64,000 nt of DNA from Phalacrocorax aristotelis (lineage: Eukaryota > Chordata > Aves > Suliformes > Phalacrocoracidae), in the NCBI RefSeq assembly GCF_949628215.1, contig NC_134276.1, positions 133,176,125-133,240,124 on the forward strand, written 5' to 3'. Positions 37,666-50,199 of this stretch are shown here, one piece after another. Both the position numbers and the translations under genes were made by a program. Each line of letters opens with the position of its first letter. Within the stretch, counting starts at the first letter, position 1. Under the pieces are notes generated by a model. It worked only from the letters and a program-made list of their open reading frames with translations, did not search any database and was not told where the DNA came from.

Positions 37666-37800
37666 ATTTCCAAACAAAACAAAGACAAAAGCAAGGCTTC
37701 TTGGGAATTGTGGTTCTCTAAGTGGAGAGGTTCTCTAAGTGGAGAGGTTCTCTAAGTGGAGAGGTTTTGGCTAGAAATTGACATAGTAAGAGGTTGGTCA
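37666..37800 (+). repeat. 5' copy of the long duplication flanking CR1, with triplicated 17-mer
   Basis: This 135-bp segment matches 40497-40597 except for two base changes and two extra tandem copies of the 17-bp unit 'ttctctaagtggagagg' (three here, one there). It ends exactly where the CR1 sequence begins. Together the two copies behave as an exceptionally long target-site duplication. Confidence 0.92.
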
Positions 37801-38637
37801 GCAATGGATGGTTACAAGCTCTTTCGTAAAGACAGCCAAGGTAGAGGAGGTGGAGGAGTTGCACTCTACATCAAGGAACACCTTGAATGTATCGAAGTCA
37901 ACTATGGTGATTGCGACTGCTCTATTGAAAACCTCTGGGTTAAAATCAAAGGGGTCATCTCCAAGCAGGACCTCACAGTGGGCATCTGCTATCGACCTCC
38001 TAACCATGGTGATGAAGCCGATGAAGTGATATTTGGGGCACTAAAGCAAGCTTCTGGCCAACAGAACCTGGTCCTGATGGGTGACTTCAACTACCCAGAC
38101 ATCTGCTGGAAGAACAATACAGCAGCTCGCATGTCATCCACCAAGTTCCTGGAATGTATAGAGGACTGTTTCCTGATACAAATTTTAGATGTGCCAACCA
38201 GGAAGGAGGCGCTGCTGGACTTGCTATTCACAAACCAAGCAAGCCTGCTTTGTAATATCTCGATTAGTGATAGCCTTGGCTGCAGTGACCACAATATTGT
38301 GGAGTTCTGGATCCTGCTGAGTGTGCTGAAGGTCACCTCTAAGACAAGGATTCTGGATTTTAGAAGAGCAAAATTCAGTGCACTCAGGGCTCAACTGGGA
38401 GGGATTCAATGGCAAGCTTCCATGGAGTACAAAGGAGCTAGTGAGTGCTGGGAATTCTTCAAGAACTCTCTATTGGAAGCACAAAGCCAATTTATCCCCT
38501 ACAAAGGAAAGGGAAGTGAGCGGAGCAAGAGGCCCCCATGGCTCAACCATGACCTCCTGGGTCTACTCAAATCCAAAAGGGAAGCACACCAGAAATGGAG
38601 AAATGGAGGATTATCACCGAGAACTACAAGGGCATAG
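37801..38637 (+). pseudogene. CR1 ORF2 endonuclease part, 5'-truncated and frameshifted
   Basis: Apurinic/apyrimidinic-type endonuclease of a CR1 LINE, which nicks target DNA. The frame starts inside the domain at AMDGYKLF, then GRGGGGVALYIKE. It has the catalytic motifs GDFN (38080-38091) and SDHN (from 38284). The catalytic first part of the domain is missing through 5' truncation. An open frame extends 45 bp further left, but that part is host flank. The frame ends at a stop (38635-38637) just after a one-base shift relative to the reverse-transcriptase frame, so it cannot make a complete ORF2 protein. Confidence 0.9.
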
Positions 38638-40421
38638 CCAGAGTGTGCAGAGACACAGTTAGAAAAGCAAAAGCCCAATTTGAATTGACACTGTCTGTAG
38701 ACATAAAAAATAACAAGAAAGGGTTCTTCAGACATGTCAACCATGAGGAGAAAAAGAAGGAAAACATAGGCCCACTGTTAAACGGAAAAGGAAAATCAAT
38801 CACCAATGATGCAGAAAAGGCAGAGGTCCTCAACACCTTCTTTACCTCTGTCTTTACCAGCACTCTGGGGTCCCAGGCTTTGGGAACAAAATTGCCGATT
38901 GAACCAAACACCGACCCACCATCAGTGAAGGAAGAGTTAGTATATGAATTACTACAGGAGCTTGACCCCCACAAATCAATGGGCCCTGATGCCATCCACC
39001 CGAGGGTGTTGAGAGAGCTGGCTGACATCATTGCAAGGCCACTCTCCATAATCTTTGAGACGTCGTGGAGAACGGGGGATGTCCCAGAGGACTGGAGGAA
39101 GGCAAATGTTACCCCTATCTACAAGAAGGGCTTGAGGGAGGATCCGGGTAACTATCGGCCCATCAGCCTTACTTCAATCCCTGGGAAAGTTATGGAACAA
39201 ATCCTCATGGGGGCCATCACAAGTCAAATGAAGCACGTGATTGGGAAAAGGCAACGTGGCTTCACTAAAGGCAGATCATTCTTGACAAACCTGGTGGCCT
39301 TCTATGACAAAGTGACTTGCCTGGTTGACATGGGGCGGGCGATGGACATTGTCTACCTGGACTTCTCCAAGGCCTTTGATATGGTCCCCCACAGTCTCCT
39401 CCTGGAGAAATTGATGCGTTATGGCCTAGACAAGTGGTCTGTGCAGTGGGTGAGGAACTGGCTGACAGGCCGTACCCAAACGGTGGTGGTAAATAGCTCT
39501 TTCTCCAAGTGGCAACCTGTCACTAGTCGAGTCCCCCAGGGACCGATATTGGGCCCAATGTTATTCAATATCTTTATAAGTGATCTGGATAACAGCATCA
39601 AGTGTAGCCTGATGAAGTTTGTGGATGACACTAAGTTGAGTGGGGAAGTAGGCACTCCAGAAGGGAGAGCTGCTTTGCAGGAAGATCTGGATTGGCTGGA
39701 AGAGTGGGCCAGCAAGAACCTTATGAAGTTCAACAAGCAGAAGTGTAAGATCATGCACCTGGGAAAACATAATCCAGGAGTGCAGTACAGACTAGGATCC
39801 ACCTGGCTGGAGAACAGCTCTGTGGAAAGGGACCTGGGGGTCCTGGTGGACAGAAACCTCAAGATGAGTGAACAGTGTGCTGCTGTGGCCAAGAAGGCCA
39901 ATAGGATGCTGGGTTGCATCAAAAAGGGCATTGCCAGCAGAGACAAAGAAGTCATTATCCCACTCTACTCAGCGCTTGTCAGGCCACACCTGGAGTACTG
40001 TGTACAGTTCTGGTCCCCACTATACAAAAAGGATGTGGACAGGCTGGAAGGGGTCCAGAGAATGGCCACCAAGACGATCAAAGGACTGGGAAGCCTGCCA
40101 TATGAGGATAGGCTGGGAGAACTGGGTTTGTTCAGCCTTGAGAAAAGGAGGCTTAGAGGGGATCTCATGACAATGTACCAGTACTTAAGGGGTACCTACA
40201 AAGAGGATGGAGACTCCCTTTTTACAAGGAGTCGCATGGAGAGGACAAGGGGGAATGGACACAAGTTGCTCTTGGGGAGATTCCGATTGGACATCAGAGG
40301 GAAATTTTTCACACTGAGGACAGTCAACCATTGGAATAATCTCCCCAGGGAAGTGGTTGACTCCACCACGTTGGGCACCTTTAAGATTCGGCTGGACAGG
40401 GTGCTAGGACATCTTGTCTAG
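38595..40421 (+). CDS. CR1 ORF2 reverse transcriptase part, uninterrupted
   Basis: This open frame of 608 residues encodes the reverse transcriptase and C-terminal domain of a CR1 LINE. Motifs in order are NYRPISLTSIPGKVMEQIL, QRGFTKGRS, YLDFSKAFD (catalytic Asp256), RVPQGPILGP and FVDDTKL (catalytic Asp344 and Asp345). The C-terminal PHLEYCVQFW and the RLDRVLGHLV end are standard for CR1. The Met at 38595 is not a real start: homology to the linker continues into the upstream frame, from which it is separated by one indel near 38607. The catalytic residues are intact, but translation would need an internal start or frameshift. Confidence 0.93.
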   Translation: MEKWRIITENYKGIARVCRDTVRKAKAQFELTLSVDIKNNKKGFFRHVNHEEKKKENIGPLLNGKGKSITNDAEKAEVLNTFFTSVFTSTLGSQALGTKLPIEPNTDPPSVKEELVYELLQELDPHKSMGPDAIHPRVLRELADIIARPLSIIFETSWRTGDVPEDWRKANVTPIYKKGLREDPGNYRPISLTSIPGKVMEQILMGAITSQMKHVIGKRQRGFTKGRSFLTNLVAFYDKVTCLVDMGRAMDIVYLDFSKAFDMVPHSLLLEKLMRYGLDKWSVQWVRNWLTGRTQTVVVNSSFSKWQPVTSRVPQGPILGPMLFNIFISDLDNSIKCSLMKFVDDTKLSGEVGTPEGRAALQEDLDWLEEWASKNLMKFNKQKCKIMHLGKHNPGVQYRLGSTWLENSSVERDLGVLVDRNLKMSEQCAAVAKKANRMLGCIKKGIASRDKEVIIPLYSALVRPHLEYCVQFWSPLYKKDVDRLEGVQRMATKTIKGLGSLPYEDRLGELGLFSLEKRRLRGDLMTMYQYLRGTYKEDGDSLFTRSRMERTRGNGHKLLLGRFRLDIRGKFFTLRTVNHWNNLPREVVDSTTLGTFKIRLDRVLGHLV

Positions 40422-40496
40422 ACTGTGCTCTTCCTAGAAAGGTTGGACTAGATGATCCCTGAGGTCCCTTCCAACCTAAGATTCTGTGATTCTGCG

Positions 40497-40597
40497 ATTT
40501 CCAAACAAAACAAAGACAAAAGCAAGGCTTCTTGGGAATTGTTGTTCTCTAAGTGGAGAGGTTTTGGCTAGAAATTGCCATAGTAAGAGGTTGGTCA
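40497..40597 (+). repeat. 3' copy of the long duplication flanking CR1
   Basis: This 101-bp segment begins immediately after the CR1 tail and repeats 37666-37800 with a single 17-bp unit and two substitutions (g/t near 40541, c/a near 40579). The near-identity (99/101) shows that the duplication is recent and of the same age as the CR1 insertion. Confidence 0.92.
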
Positions 40598-41960
40598 ATA
40601 AAAGAGAATTGAAGCGGAACAGCTTGAAGAACATACAGAAAAAGGTGAAAAATAAAAACTGATATTCTCCAGATCAACACTGGGTATGTCTTTGGATGAA
40701 TCAAGCAAAAAAATATTACTGTTTTGGGGTGATAGATGAAATACTGGTGTTATAAACAAAGAGACTGTGGTTAGCTGATTCCTCATGTTTGACATGCCTG
40801 TGCAAAACTCTTCAGGATGAGAGAGTAATTGGTGGTTGTTGCTGTTCTTAGTGTCTCTGGTTTAGCTGTTGACCCTTCTGAGTTCTTTCCATAGCATTCA
40901 CACCGAGCTAGCTGGCGTTTGAGCACTAACACAGTATAAAAATTTACTTCCTAAGCCTAACAAATCTAACTTTCCTCATTTTGGTAGAGTCCCACTATTG
41001 ATTATAGTTCTGCCTTTCATTCCACAAATATATTTACATCAGTTATATTAGTATATTTATCAATTCTTAATATTCTTTCAGGAGAAAGTAAGCATCTTGC
41101 CCTCCTTTCATTATATTTTAGTTTGTGTAGCTCTACTTGCTGTTAGAAGATTGCTGGGTTTTTCCTGTTGTCAGTTTTATGTGTCACTGAAGCATTGCTG
41201 GCGTTCTTTCTTTCAAGTCTACAATTTATAGCAGTTTAGAAATTGCTGAATGTTTCATATTGCAGCCAAGTGGTCACTTGCTGTCAAAGAATGGCTGGAT
41301 GCTTTTTATCCCATGCTGATTTCACTGCAATCTACTAGGATTTTTTTGTTGTTGTTGTAGCAGTTCAGCTCCCTGCAGTCTAGGACTTTTACTGGATTCT
41401 TACTACCCATAGTGCTCTATGTAGGCTTATTTTCCACTGGTGCTCAGTTGTTTGTCCTCTTTATGCTATCCAGGCCAGTGAGGTGCTTAACAAAATTGTC
41501 CACAGAATCATTTTTCCTTAGTTATTCTGTCATTTAAGTTTGATATAGAAACACTATTTTGTGACATGTTGTCTGACAGTACTCCAAAAGGTTTAGGGAG
41601 GACTTCTCTGTAATAAGTAAACTTTAAGCCATAGATTCAGTTTTTACTGCAGGGCTGGTAGACAGAATATATTATGTATTTTATAAATATATGGACACCT
41701 ATGCTGAACAGCCCACACATGCCAAATGGAACTGTGTCCTATTGTGATATATACTGTACAAACACAGTAGGATATGTAAATACATTCACACATGCAAAAT
41801 GTCCCCCACATTCTTTATTAATAGGGTTTCTGGGTATTTAGAGTTAGTCTATGGTTCCTAAGTGGTAGACATTTTCTTACTGAATATCATGAAATCATTC
41901 TTTTTAAGATATTATATATCCTAAGTATTTGTCAAAGGTAGTATTGGCTGTTCCCTGCTG

Positions 41961-42122
41961 TCATAGAATCATAGAATTTTAAGGTTGGAAAAGACCCTTA
42001 AGATCATCGAGTCCAACGGCTAACCTATCACTGCCGAGTCCACCACTAAACCATATCCTCAAGCACCACATCTACCCTTCTTTTAAATACCTCCAGGGAT
42101 GGAGACTCTACCACCTCCTTAA
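41961..42122 (-). mobile_element. CR1 LINE 3'-end fragment
   Basis: Starts 'tcatagaatcatagaatttt' and continues 'aaggttggaaaagaccctta', 'agatcatcgagtccaac' and on to 'gggatggagactctaccacctcc'. This is the reverse complement of a CR1 3' region of about 160 bp, of the common short, 5'-truncated type. Confidence 0.93.
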
Positions 42123-45100
42123 ACTCCTTATTCTTTATGTGTACTTATCAGTTAACAAATAAATGATCCATGATTTTGTCTCCTAATGCCCTGCATCTTT
42201 GCCACTTTCCTGGTGGCCTGTCATTGTGGTATTATTGGTAGGTGCTTTTTGATGAAATTCTCCTGAGGTAGTACTTGTGAACAGCCTGCATATTGTTTGT
42301 TTACTGTCCTGATTCAAGTAAGTAACAATGTCCTCCCCTTCCCATAATTAAAGAAATACACTATCTCATGCTTTTCTTCTATTGAGGAGTAATAGCAAGG
42401 ATAGGGGAAGCAAGCAGACTGTTCTTGTAACTGAGGAACTGAACTCTGATTCAGGTAATCTCAGTTAAATTTCCAGTTGCTACAAATCTTTCAGCTGTGA
42501 CTTTAAGCAAATTGCTTGGCTCATCACAGGTCTCTTGGAGAGTGAGTTTTTTTAGAATGGGGACTGACTCTTATTTGTGCCTTGCAAAAAGGGATGAGAT
42601 CTTGCTGAGGTATCTTGCAGGCCCCTTGGATGAAAAAAAGAACAGAAATACATCACTGAAATACATAATTTCACAACATTTCAGGTGTTAATGATGTCTA
42701 AGAAATTAGCAGCACGACCTTCACCCCCCTCCATGTCATTTATTTATAAGTGAACTTTCGTACCTCGGGGTATATGTCCTGTTGGGTTTCGCTAACATTT
42801 TTAGGGCACAGCGGTTTGCAGATGCTCTCTGCTCTGCACCGCAGTAGATCGTGCTGTCCACACTAATAAGCAGCTGCTCCTGCTCTTAAAGGCACCGCAG
42901 CATCTTTCTCATTTCCCAGGGACCCACCAAAAGGAGGGGACCCCAGGCAGAGGCGGGGGCTCTGGGCTGATGGTATCCTACAGTCAGGGATTCCCCAGCC
43001 TGAGGTGGCCTGGCATCTTGTACGGCAGGCTGCTTTAACCCCTTCTGCTCCCTTCAGAGTTTCAGACCGACAGGACAAATTTGTGGAGAATAATCCCAGC
43101 TGGTTCACAGTAATTAAGAGCAACTTTATCCCTAATTCTGAAAAAGAAACTAATCTGATTACCTTTCCATACAGGCATTCCCTGTTGTCCTCACACACAC
43201 TATATCCCCCCAGGTCTGACCTCCCTTCTTCCCCATCCTGTGTATCTTTCTAGCAGTCCCAGTGCCAGTTTGGAAACTTGTGGGTACATACACAGCACAA
43301 AAACTTTGTGTGTGCACCCTGTCCTTCTGTTTGGATTAGACCATCATTATTTCCCTTGTTTGAATCCCATTTCATTGCTGCAAACTGTTAAACTTGTTGA
43401 CCCAACCCAGGCAAGGCCTGTATCTTCACCTATGTGTTCTTCAGCCTTTCCTTACTCTAATGACTTGCCTCTCTGCTGTCAAAAAAGTCTGTCCATCCTC
43501 CTGTTTATAATGACCCTGGAAATCCTTTTACTTCTCTGCTGTGATTTCACATGTAATTCATGGACATGAACTGGCTTTGTATATCCATATGTTATTGCTT
43601 TTGAGGGACTGAGCTGATTGAGAGTATAAATAAAGTTTTTCTTTTTAAAAATTATCAGTTAAAGCCAATTATGAAGCCCAGGAACTAAGTCCTTTCTCTT
43701 AGGCATTATTATTATATAGATAATGCACCACTGTTTGCAAAATACAGCCTTATTAGAGTGCCTTCCTCTACTAGACCTGTCCTCGCATCTCATGTTTTCT
43801 GTCTGCCTGAGTTATCCTCTTGTTGAGCACCTGAGATATACTTTTGGGAAAGACTTGCTGGATGCTTCAAACTCTCTCTGATTTTCAGAGTGCTCTCACA
43901 TATGCGAAGAAAATATTTACCTGCTAAATTATTAGAGAACTTGGTAACTTCTGGGTGGAAACTGGTGTTGAAGTGTTTCAACTTGGTTATGTTCTGATAC
44001 TGCAGAGCTTGAAGCTGTTACATTTCATACTGAAACTATGAACTTTGAGCTTCTGAACATTTCATGTTACAGGTCTTCTAACATGCAGTGAGTAAAATCA
44101 CAGATAAGTCAGGACGGAAAAGTCTCATTTAGGTCAACTACCCTGCACAAAATGGACAACTTCAGAGCTAGAACCAGTTGCTCAGGGCCTTGTCCATACA
44201 TCTTCTGAAGATCTCCAAGAATGGAGCTACTCAGGCTCTCTTGGCACTTCTTCCCAGTACCTTCATAGAAGGAACCTATTTTTCCTTACATATAGCTGAA
44301 ATTTTCCTTGTTGCAACCTGTATGTTACCTCTTGTCCTTCTGCTGTGCACATATGTGAGAACCTAGAAGTCACTTCTGTGGAGGAGCTGCTTCCTCTTTT
44401 CTGAATCATGGCCATCCCAGTCATCCCTAAAATTAGCAAGTAATTCCATCATTTCTGTCCGTATCAATTTTCCCTGTTGACAGGGATCCAGAGGATCCTC
44501 CAGAGGATGAGAGGAATCCAGAGTTATACTGCCAAAAGCGTCCCCAGTTCATACAGTACTGACAGTCAGATAAATTAGTATATATTTCTCATTAAGTTCT
44601 ACTAGCAGGCAACTTTGCTCAAAGCTTGAAAATAAAGTGAGTTGTTATCTAGGGGCTCTGCCAGGAGACTGATGATGCAGTTTCATGGGCCGGTTTAAAA
44701 TACCGTTGCTTGCAAAAAAAAAGTCTTGCCCTATCTTATTTCTATCTCATGCCACTTATTCCAGTCCCCTTCATTGCACCAGCAATTCAGGATGTTCCCC
44801 AGATCAGCTGGCTGTTCCAAGAGGGACTGTCGTGGTGTCAGTGTGGTATGCAGGTGTCTCAAGCTGTTTATGCAACTGTGCTGACAGACTCCACGCTCTG
44901 TTTCCTTTTCCTGCCCCTGGGTAACAGTGAGGGTTAGTCTCTTTGTGTCTGTTTATCCATATGTGGAATAGTAGTAATAATGGGAACCGATATCAGTAAC
45001 TTATTGTGAGATCTTCAGATAAAGGTGGCAAGGAAGTGTGAAGTATTAGTACATATATTGTAAAAATTTATTCTAGATTCTTTATAGATAAATGTGAAGA

Positions 45101-47115
45101 CCCAGTCAGTTTAAAATCTGAGGGTGATTTAAAGGCTTGTAGAAATGGCAGGCTGTTATAATTTTATTAATCAGTTTATAAATAATACTAATTTAAAATT
45201 GTAAGATACCAGAACAGTGACACAATAAGTCCAGTATGAGCCTACTATTCAGAATAAAATGCATGAACTTATGCTCCTATATCTATAAACAGATATAAAG
45301 ATATCACTATCTGCTCTTTACTGAAAAGCCAAAAATGACCGCTTTTCTAATATTTACAATGCCAGTTTTCGTACTTTTAATGAGCTTTACCATACTTTGT
45401 TCTTAGACTACTTTTCTGGAAACAAAACATATTCTAGACAGTCCGTGTGGGTGTGTCTGTACACCATTACCCTTAGTAACCTCTGGAATAGTTGATTATG
45501 TTCTACCAAAATTAGGGGATCGAGGTCTCAAGGATAATTTGTTCATTTGATAATTTTCTCAAAATTATGTTTTGATAATTTGATGATTATCTCTTTGATC
45601 TGTCTTTGAATTACCTCAAAAAGAATTTGTTTTCTTATCTCAGGTAAAAGGTTCCTATAAACTTAATTAAAAAGGTCAGCCAGGAAAAAAATTCCCCTAA
45701 ATGTCCCAAAATGGGGAGAGGTTGCAAAGTGAACCTCATGAAAGATTGAGCACAAGAGAAGGGTCTTGTAAGTGCTCCAGCAGAATCAGTCAGTATTCTT
45801 AGACCTGGAAAAACTACACAAGCCAAATCCATAGGAAATTGGTTGCTGTTCCATCTATAGAACTTGTTGGTTCCCATGCTCATGTGAAAACAAAAGTGCT
45901 GGCATTTTTTTAAATAAGCATTTCCAGCCTGCATAATTGTGGAAAAAAGCTTGACAAACCTTGATCTATGAAGTTTTGAAAACAAGAACATAATTTTAAA
46001 AATTGTAGATACAAACAACCACAGTATCCTCTTAAAAACAGTTGCTGATTTTCAGGAGTCTTACTCACAACTGAGGTTGCAATACCAAAAATATTTTATT
46101 AGGTACTTCGTTTTTAATCTAATTTCAGGAAACTCTTTACTACTTCTGGTAAAATTCCTGCAGATATTTTTTCAAAATATGGGAAAAGTTAAATAGGGCA
46201 GAAAATCCAATTATGACCTACTGTTTGAGCAAACTAGGATGCTTTTTTTTTTTTTTTTTTTGTCTTTGTGGTACCCCTGCCATGGCTATGGTCATGGCAA
46301 GAATTAACAGAAGAAATTACTGTGATGATAGAGATGACCTAGTAGGAGGTTACCCCAGCAGACTGATGGGACCAGAATGAGTCAGGCTGAGTTACTCCAG
46401 TGCAAAATGGAATGGTTAATTCGGCCTGAGGATTAAACCTAATTTTACACTGAGACAGATTTAAAGCACTCACCCAGTTGTACATAGTAGCCCTCTACAA
46501 AGGCAAAATGCTTTAAAGGCCTTCACCTAGGTCTGCCAGAACTCATTTACCATTGCCTAAGACTGGTACTGCATAGGAAATTTTTTAATTAGCTACAAAA
46601 ATTGTGACCAAACAATCATTCCAATCCACGGGTCAGTCTCATAACTTGTGATTACCAAAAGCATTTCGAGAAGATACCATGTCATCCTGACCCCTCAGAT
46701 TATCCTCTTTTAGTGCCTTTGCTATGGGACTAAGTCAGTTCATATTTTTCCAGTCTGCTACTTTCACTTCCTACGCTGATCTATACACATGAATCCACAT
46801 AACCCAGTTCACTGTCACCAAATAACCATCATTACACTTGGGAGGACTAAAAATATGTGCTTTTCTGTGGGAAAAAAAACCCTCTCATTTTTAAAGGTCA
46901 TCCCTGCAGGTCTGGGATTAGAAGTGCTGCGAGCAAGACATGGGGGTACAGAGCTGTTTATGCTCCACCTATGGAGCTGCCTGTCTGACCCCTTCCCCTA
47001 GGACCAAGCTTCTCTACATAAGAGCCCAGCTGCTCCACAGGCTGGCTGTTCCATCGACAATGATCTCTAGTTTCAAGTATAACAGCAGCAACCTGCTTGC
47101 TCTCCATTCATCTGC

Positions 47116-47193
47116 AGGTGGGGGCAGCGGAAGAGGGAAAGAGGGGGGGAGAGAGAGAGGGTGGGAGGGAGAGAGGGTGGGAGGGAGGACGAG
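47116..47193 (+). repeat. Purine-rich G-run tract
   Basis: A run of G and A with many GGG blocks and an imperfect 16-18 bp period around 'gtgggagggagagag'. It could form G-quadruplex or triplex structures. It lies 3 kb upstream of the RAP1GAP-like promoter island. Confidence 0.7.
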
Positions 47194-50100
47194 GCAACCT
47201 ACGTGAATAATTGATAGTGCAAGGAAAGGAGAGCAGCTGGGTTCCTGTCTCCATCCGCTCACTAGCTGGGGATGAGAGATCCTTGCTCAGGTAGGGGATG
47301 AACAGCTTAGCTGTTTTTATTCACATCTTGCCTGCAATGCCAATTAAATATATTTTGCATCTAGAAGGAATGGGAGCAAAGGCAGCCGGGGGAGGGTTGA
47401 TCCAGATCTTCTCTGCTGCTTGTGTGGCATTGTGTAATGGATGGACCTTGGGGCAGTTTCAGCCTCAGCAGGGAAAGTGGCTGTATGCTTTTTAAAAGAC
47501 TGTGCTATTCTGCATTGTGTAGAGAAGCAGTTGGCAAGGGAGAAAGAGACACAGTGGACGTGGGGAGAGCAGATATCTGTGTAGGAAATAAGACAAACTG
47601 AGGGGCATGAAAGAGGGTCTGTCCAGACTCAAAGGAATCCCACCCTGATTCTGTCAACCTTTGGCATAACGTGATGAGGCCAAGTGGGCAGTGGGAGGTG
47701 CGGTCTGTGCACACTCAGTACTATATTTAAAAGCTGAGTACATAGATCTGTGGAAACAGCTGATGTGAAAACATGTATGTTTCTGTGGGTGCATCTATGA
47801 GTTTGTGATGACTGACTGTAATATTGTAGTAATACATTAAAAAATACAGTTTCTGCCCTGAAGAGTTTACTGTTGAAGGATATGCTGCTGTGTTTATGTG
47901 GTACTGCGCAGCTTCTGTGGAGCTTCTGATGTTCTTACAATGACTCAAATAATGAAATTGCAGGCATCAGTTTCTGTGTTACAGCTAACAGGCTTTTCCT
48001 ATGTGAGTAAGATAAAATGCTAATGCAGTAATATGAATGAGAAAATTCTGTTAACAAAAACTGGGAGAATACATAGCAAAAGGTATAGACATCAATATAA
48101 CACATATATTAACATACCTACAAGGATACCTGAAAGAACAGAAACTTGTGTACCAGTCCCTAAAACACACAGTAACTATAAAATGCACAATGATCTATGC
48201 AAATATAGACAAATATATAGATTACAATGTGAGACTATAAGTACATAGAATCAGTCATATGAGAATGGGCATGTCAGAAGGAACTGAATCTACTGAATAC
48301 AACTAAAGGCTTATATGAGGTGATATTGTTGCATCAGCTGTGTAAATAGTAACAATTGTTAGCCTGAATATAAGTTGAGGAATAGTCAGGGGAAAGGAGG
48401 CCTGTGATTTGCTTACATGTGGAAGGGATTTAGGGATTTATTCATATGATTATTGCTAAAGGTGGCTACTTAGAACAGTAATTGTGGTATTTAATAATTG
48501 TTTGCTGGTGGGTCTTGAGGGTCTTGTACACAACTGGAGTTGCATAGGAGGTTAAGTAAAGCTCTGAGACAGTTAAATGAAAGCTGAGCCCAGTGTGGTT
48601 TTGTTTGTGAACAAAGTTGGCTCTTGTCTGCAGTGGCAAGCTGCTGAAGAATGGCAGAAAGACCTGGGCCTCTCTGTATATTCTGCTTTCACCACGGCCA
48701 GGCTTGCTATTGCTGCTGATAATGACCCTGGGATGGGGGAGGGCAGTAGTTACTGCTGGCAGCCTTCTCTAGCAGCAGAGAATAATGTCTCTTCCTCCTT
48801 CCTGGATGCAGCAGAAGTGGCAAACTTGGCTCTTTGCCTTGGCCCAGTCACATCTCCGCTCAGAGATTCAGGTGAATGAGTGGGAACTGCTTGTGCAGAG
48901 AACAGCTGCTGTATTCAGTGCCCTGGACATGTCTGAGAGGCATTTGGGTTGGAGTGAGGAAGCGGGCAGTATGAGTTAGCCCATACTCCAGCACCAGATC
49001 TGCTAGGAAAAAAAAAAAAGAGACAGACAAGAGGAAATGGAAATTCCTGGCCTCCATGCAAGTTCCTAAAAACAGCAAGTGGATCCTCTCTTCATCCATT
49101 CAAAGTCGTCACTTACCTTCATTGATTCCTTACTCCTTACACCTCTTTTCACCCTTACACCCACAGACCCTTGAACCCCCATAATTTCTATACAGGCTTT
49201 TCATGAGAAGAATTTATAGGAAGCATTAGGATGAAATTACTGCACTCTTATCCCTACAACTTTGATGTAGCTGCTTGCTTCCTCTATTTTTCTTTTTGCC
49301 CATCTATATCAGCTAGCTAATAATTTCTGCCTGGTCTCGCTGAATTCTGCATTCACTCTTCCTTTGCACCTTTTCCTAGCTCTCTGGTTCCTCTGCCAAG
49401 TTCTGTCTCTCATTCTGTGTTTCCTACTGTCCCTTTCATGAGTTAGAACAAACCCATTTTGAGGCTGATGCTTGGCATAAGCTGCTGACTTTGTAGGTCC
49501 TGATGTAAAGAGAAAACACTACATCATCCTGTGGAATGAAATTGGGAATCACAGGGAAAAATAAAAGTGTCCAGGAAAGCTCTGTGTTCTTACTTAAACA
49601 CAAATACATGCATACTCTTGCAATGTTCACATCCTCAGTTTTTAGCAGGAGTGCTGACCCATTGATGAGTGAATGCAAATACATGTGGTTAAGGGATTTC
49701 TGACCACTCAAAATTTTAGCTTCCCTAGAGAATAGCTTACATGCCAGGTCAGTGAGCTATTTCATATGGGAGACATAGAGCCAAATCTCTGTAGTACTTG
49801 GTATACATCAGTTCCAAATACAAAAGGCTAGCGGGTTTGGCATCTAAGACTAAGATCTTCCCTTAAAGAAAATGGGAAGCTGCGGAGGATTACCTTTATG
49901 CTCACTTTTGCACTGAATACTGAGAGCTTGGGGAAATCTTACTCTGCAGCAGAGTTGAATGAGGCACCTCTCTGCTGTTCTTGTCCAATGCTGCTTGTCT
50001 TACCATCACTGACAACACTCAGTACAGCTTCCCCAGCTCAGCTGTCCCAGCAGAGTGCTCCTGCAGGCTGTGCACCATCTATGGATCCCCAGAAAGGGGG

Positions 50101-50199
50101 AATCTAAGGGAAACTGATCTTCTACAGCAGAGAAGGGACAGAAGTCATCACCCCATCCCCCGTTGTCTCATCTTCCTCCACCTCTCCTTCTTCTCCTCC

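Larger units (their letters stand above)
37801..40496 (+). mobile_element. Young, 5'-truncated CR1 LINE, nearly intact
   Basis: This 2696-bp non-LTR retrotransposon lacks its 5' UTR, ORF1 and the first part of ORF2. The remainder of ORF2 (endonuclease then reverse transcriptase) has one frameshift near 38607 and otherwise no stop. The 3' UTR is short and ends 'attctgtgattctgcg', the CR1 octamer-type tail that primes target-site reverse transcription. Flanks are direct repeats of 101 bp. The low damage compared with the other CR1 copies here implies a recent insertion. Confidence 0.95.
40598..50150. other. Intergenic region, no gene seen
   Basis: Apart from a CR1 3' remnant (41.96 kb), a T19 run (46243-46261) and a purine-rich tract (47.12-47.19 kb), I see only unique, AT-rich sequence. 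No conserved exon, tRNA or other RNA gene is recognisable. Confidence 0.5.

Noticed and set aside
38624-39955. Minus-strand frames of up to 178 codons inside the young CR1
   Set aside because: They are shadows of the reverse-transcriptase frame on the opposite strand.
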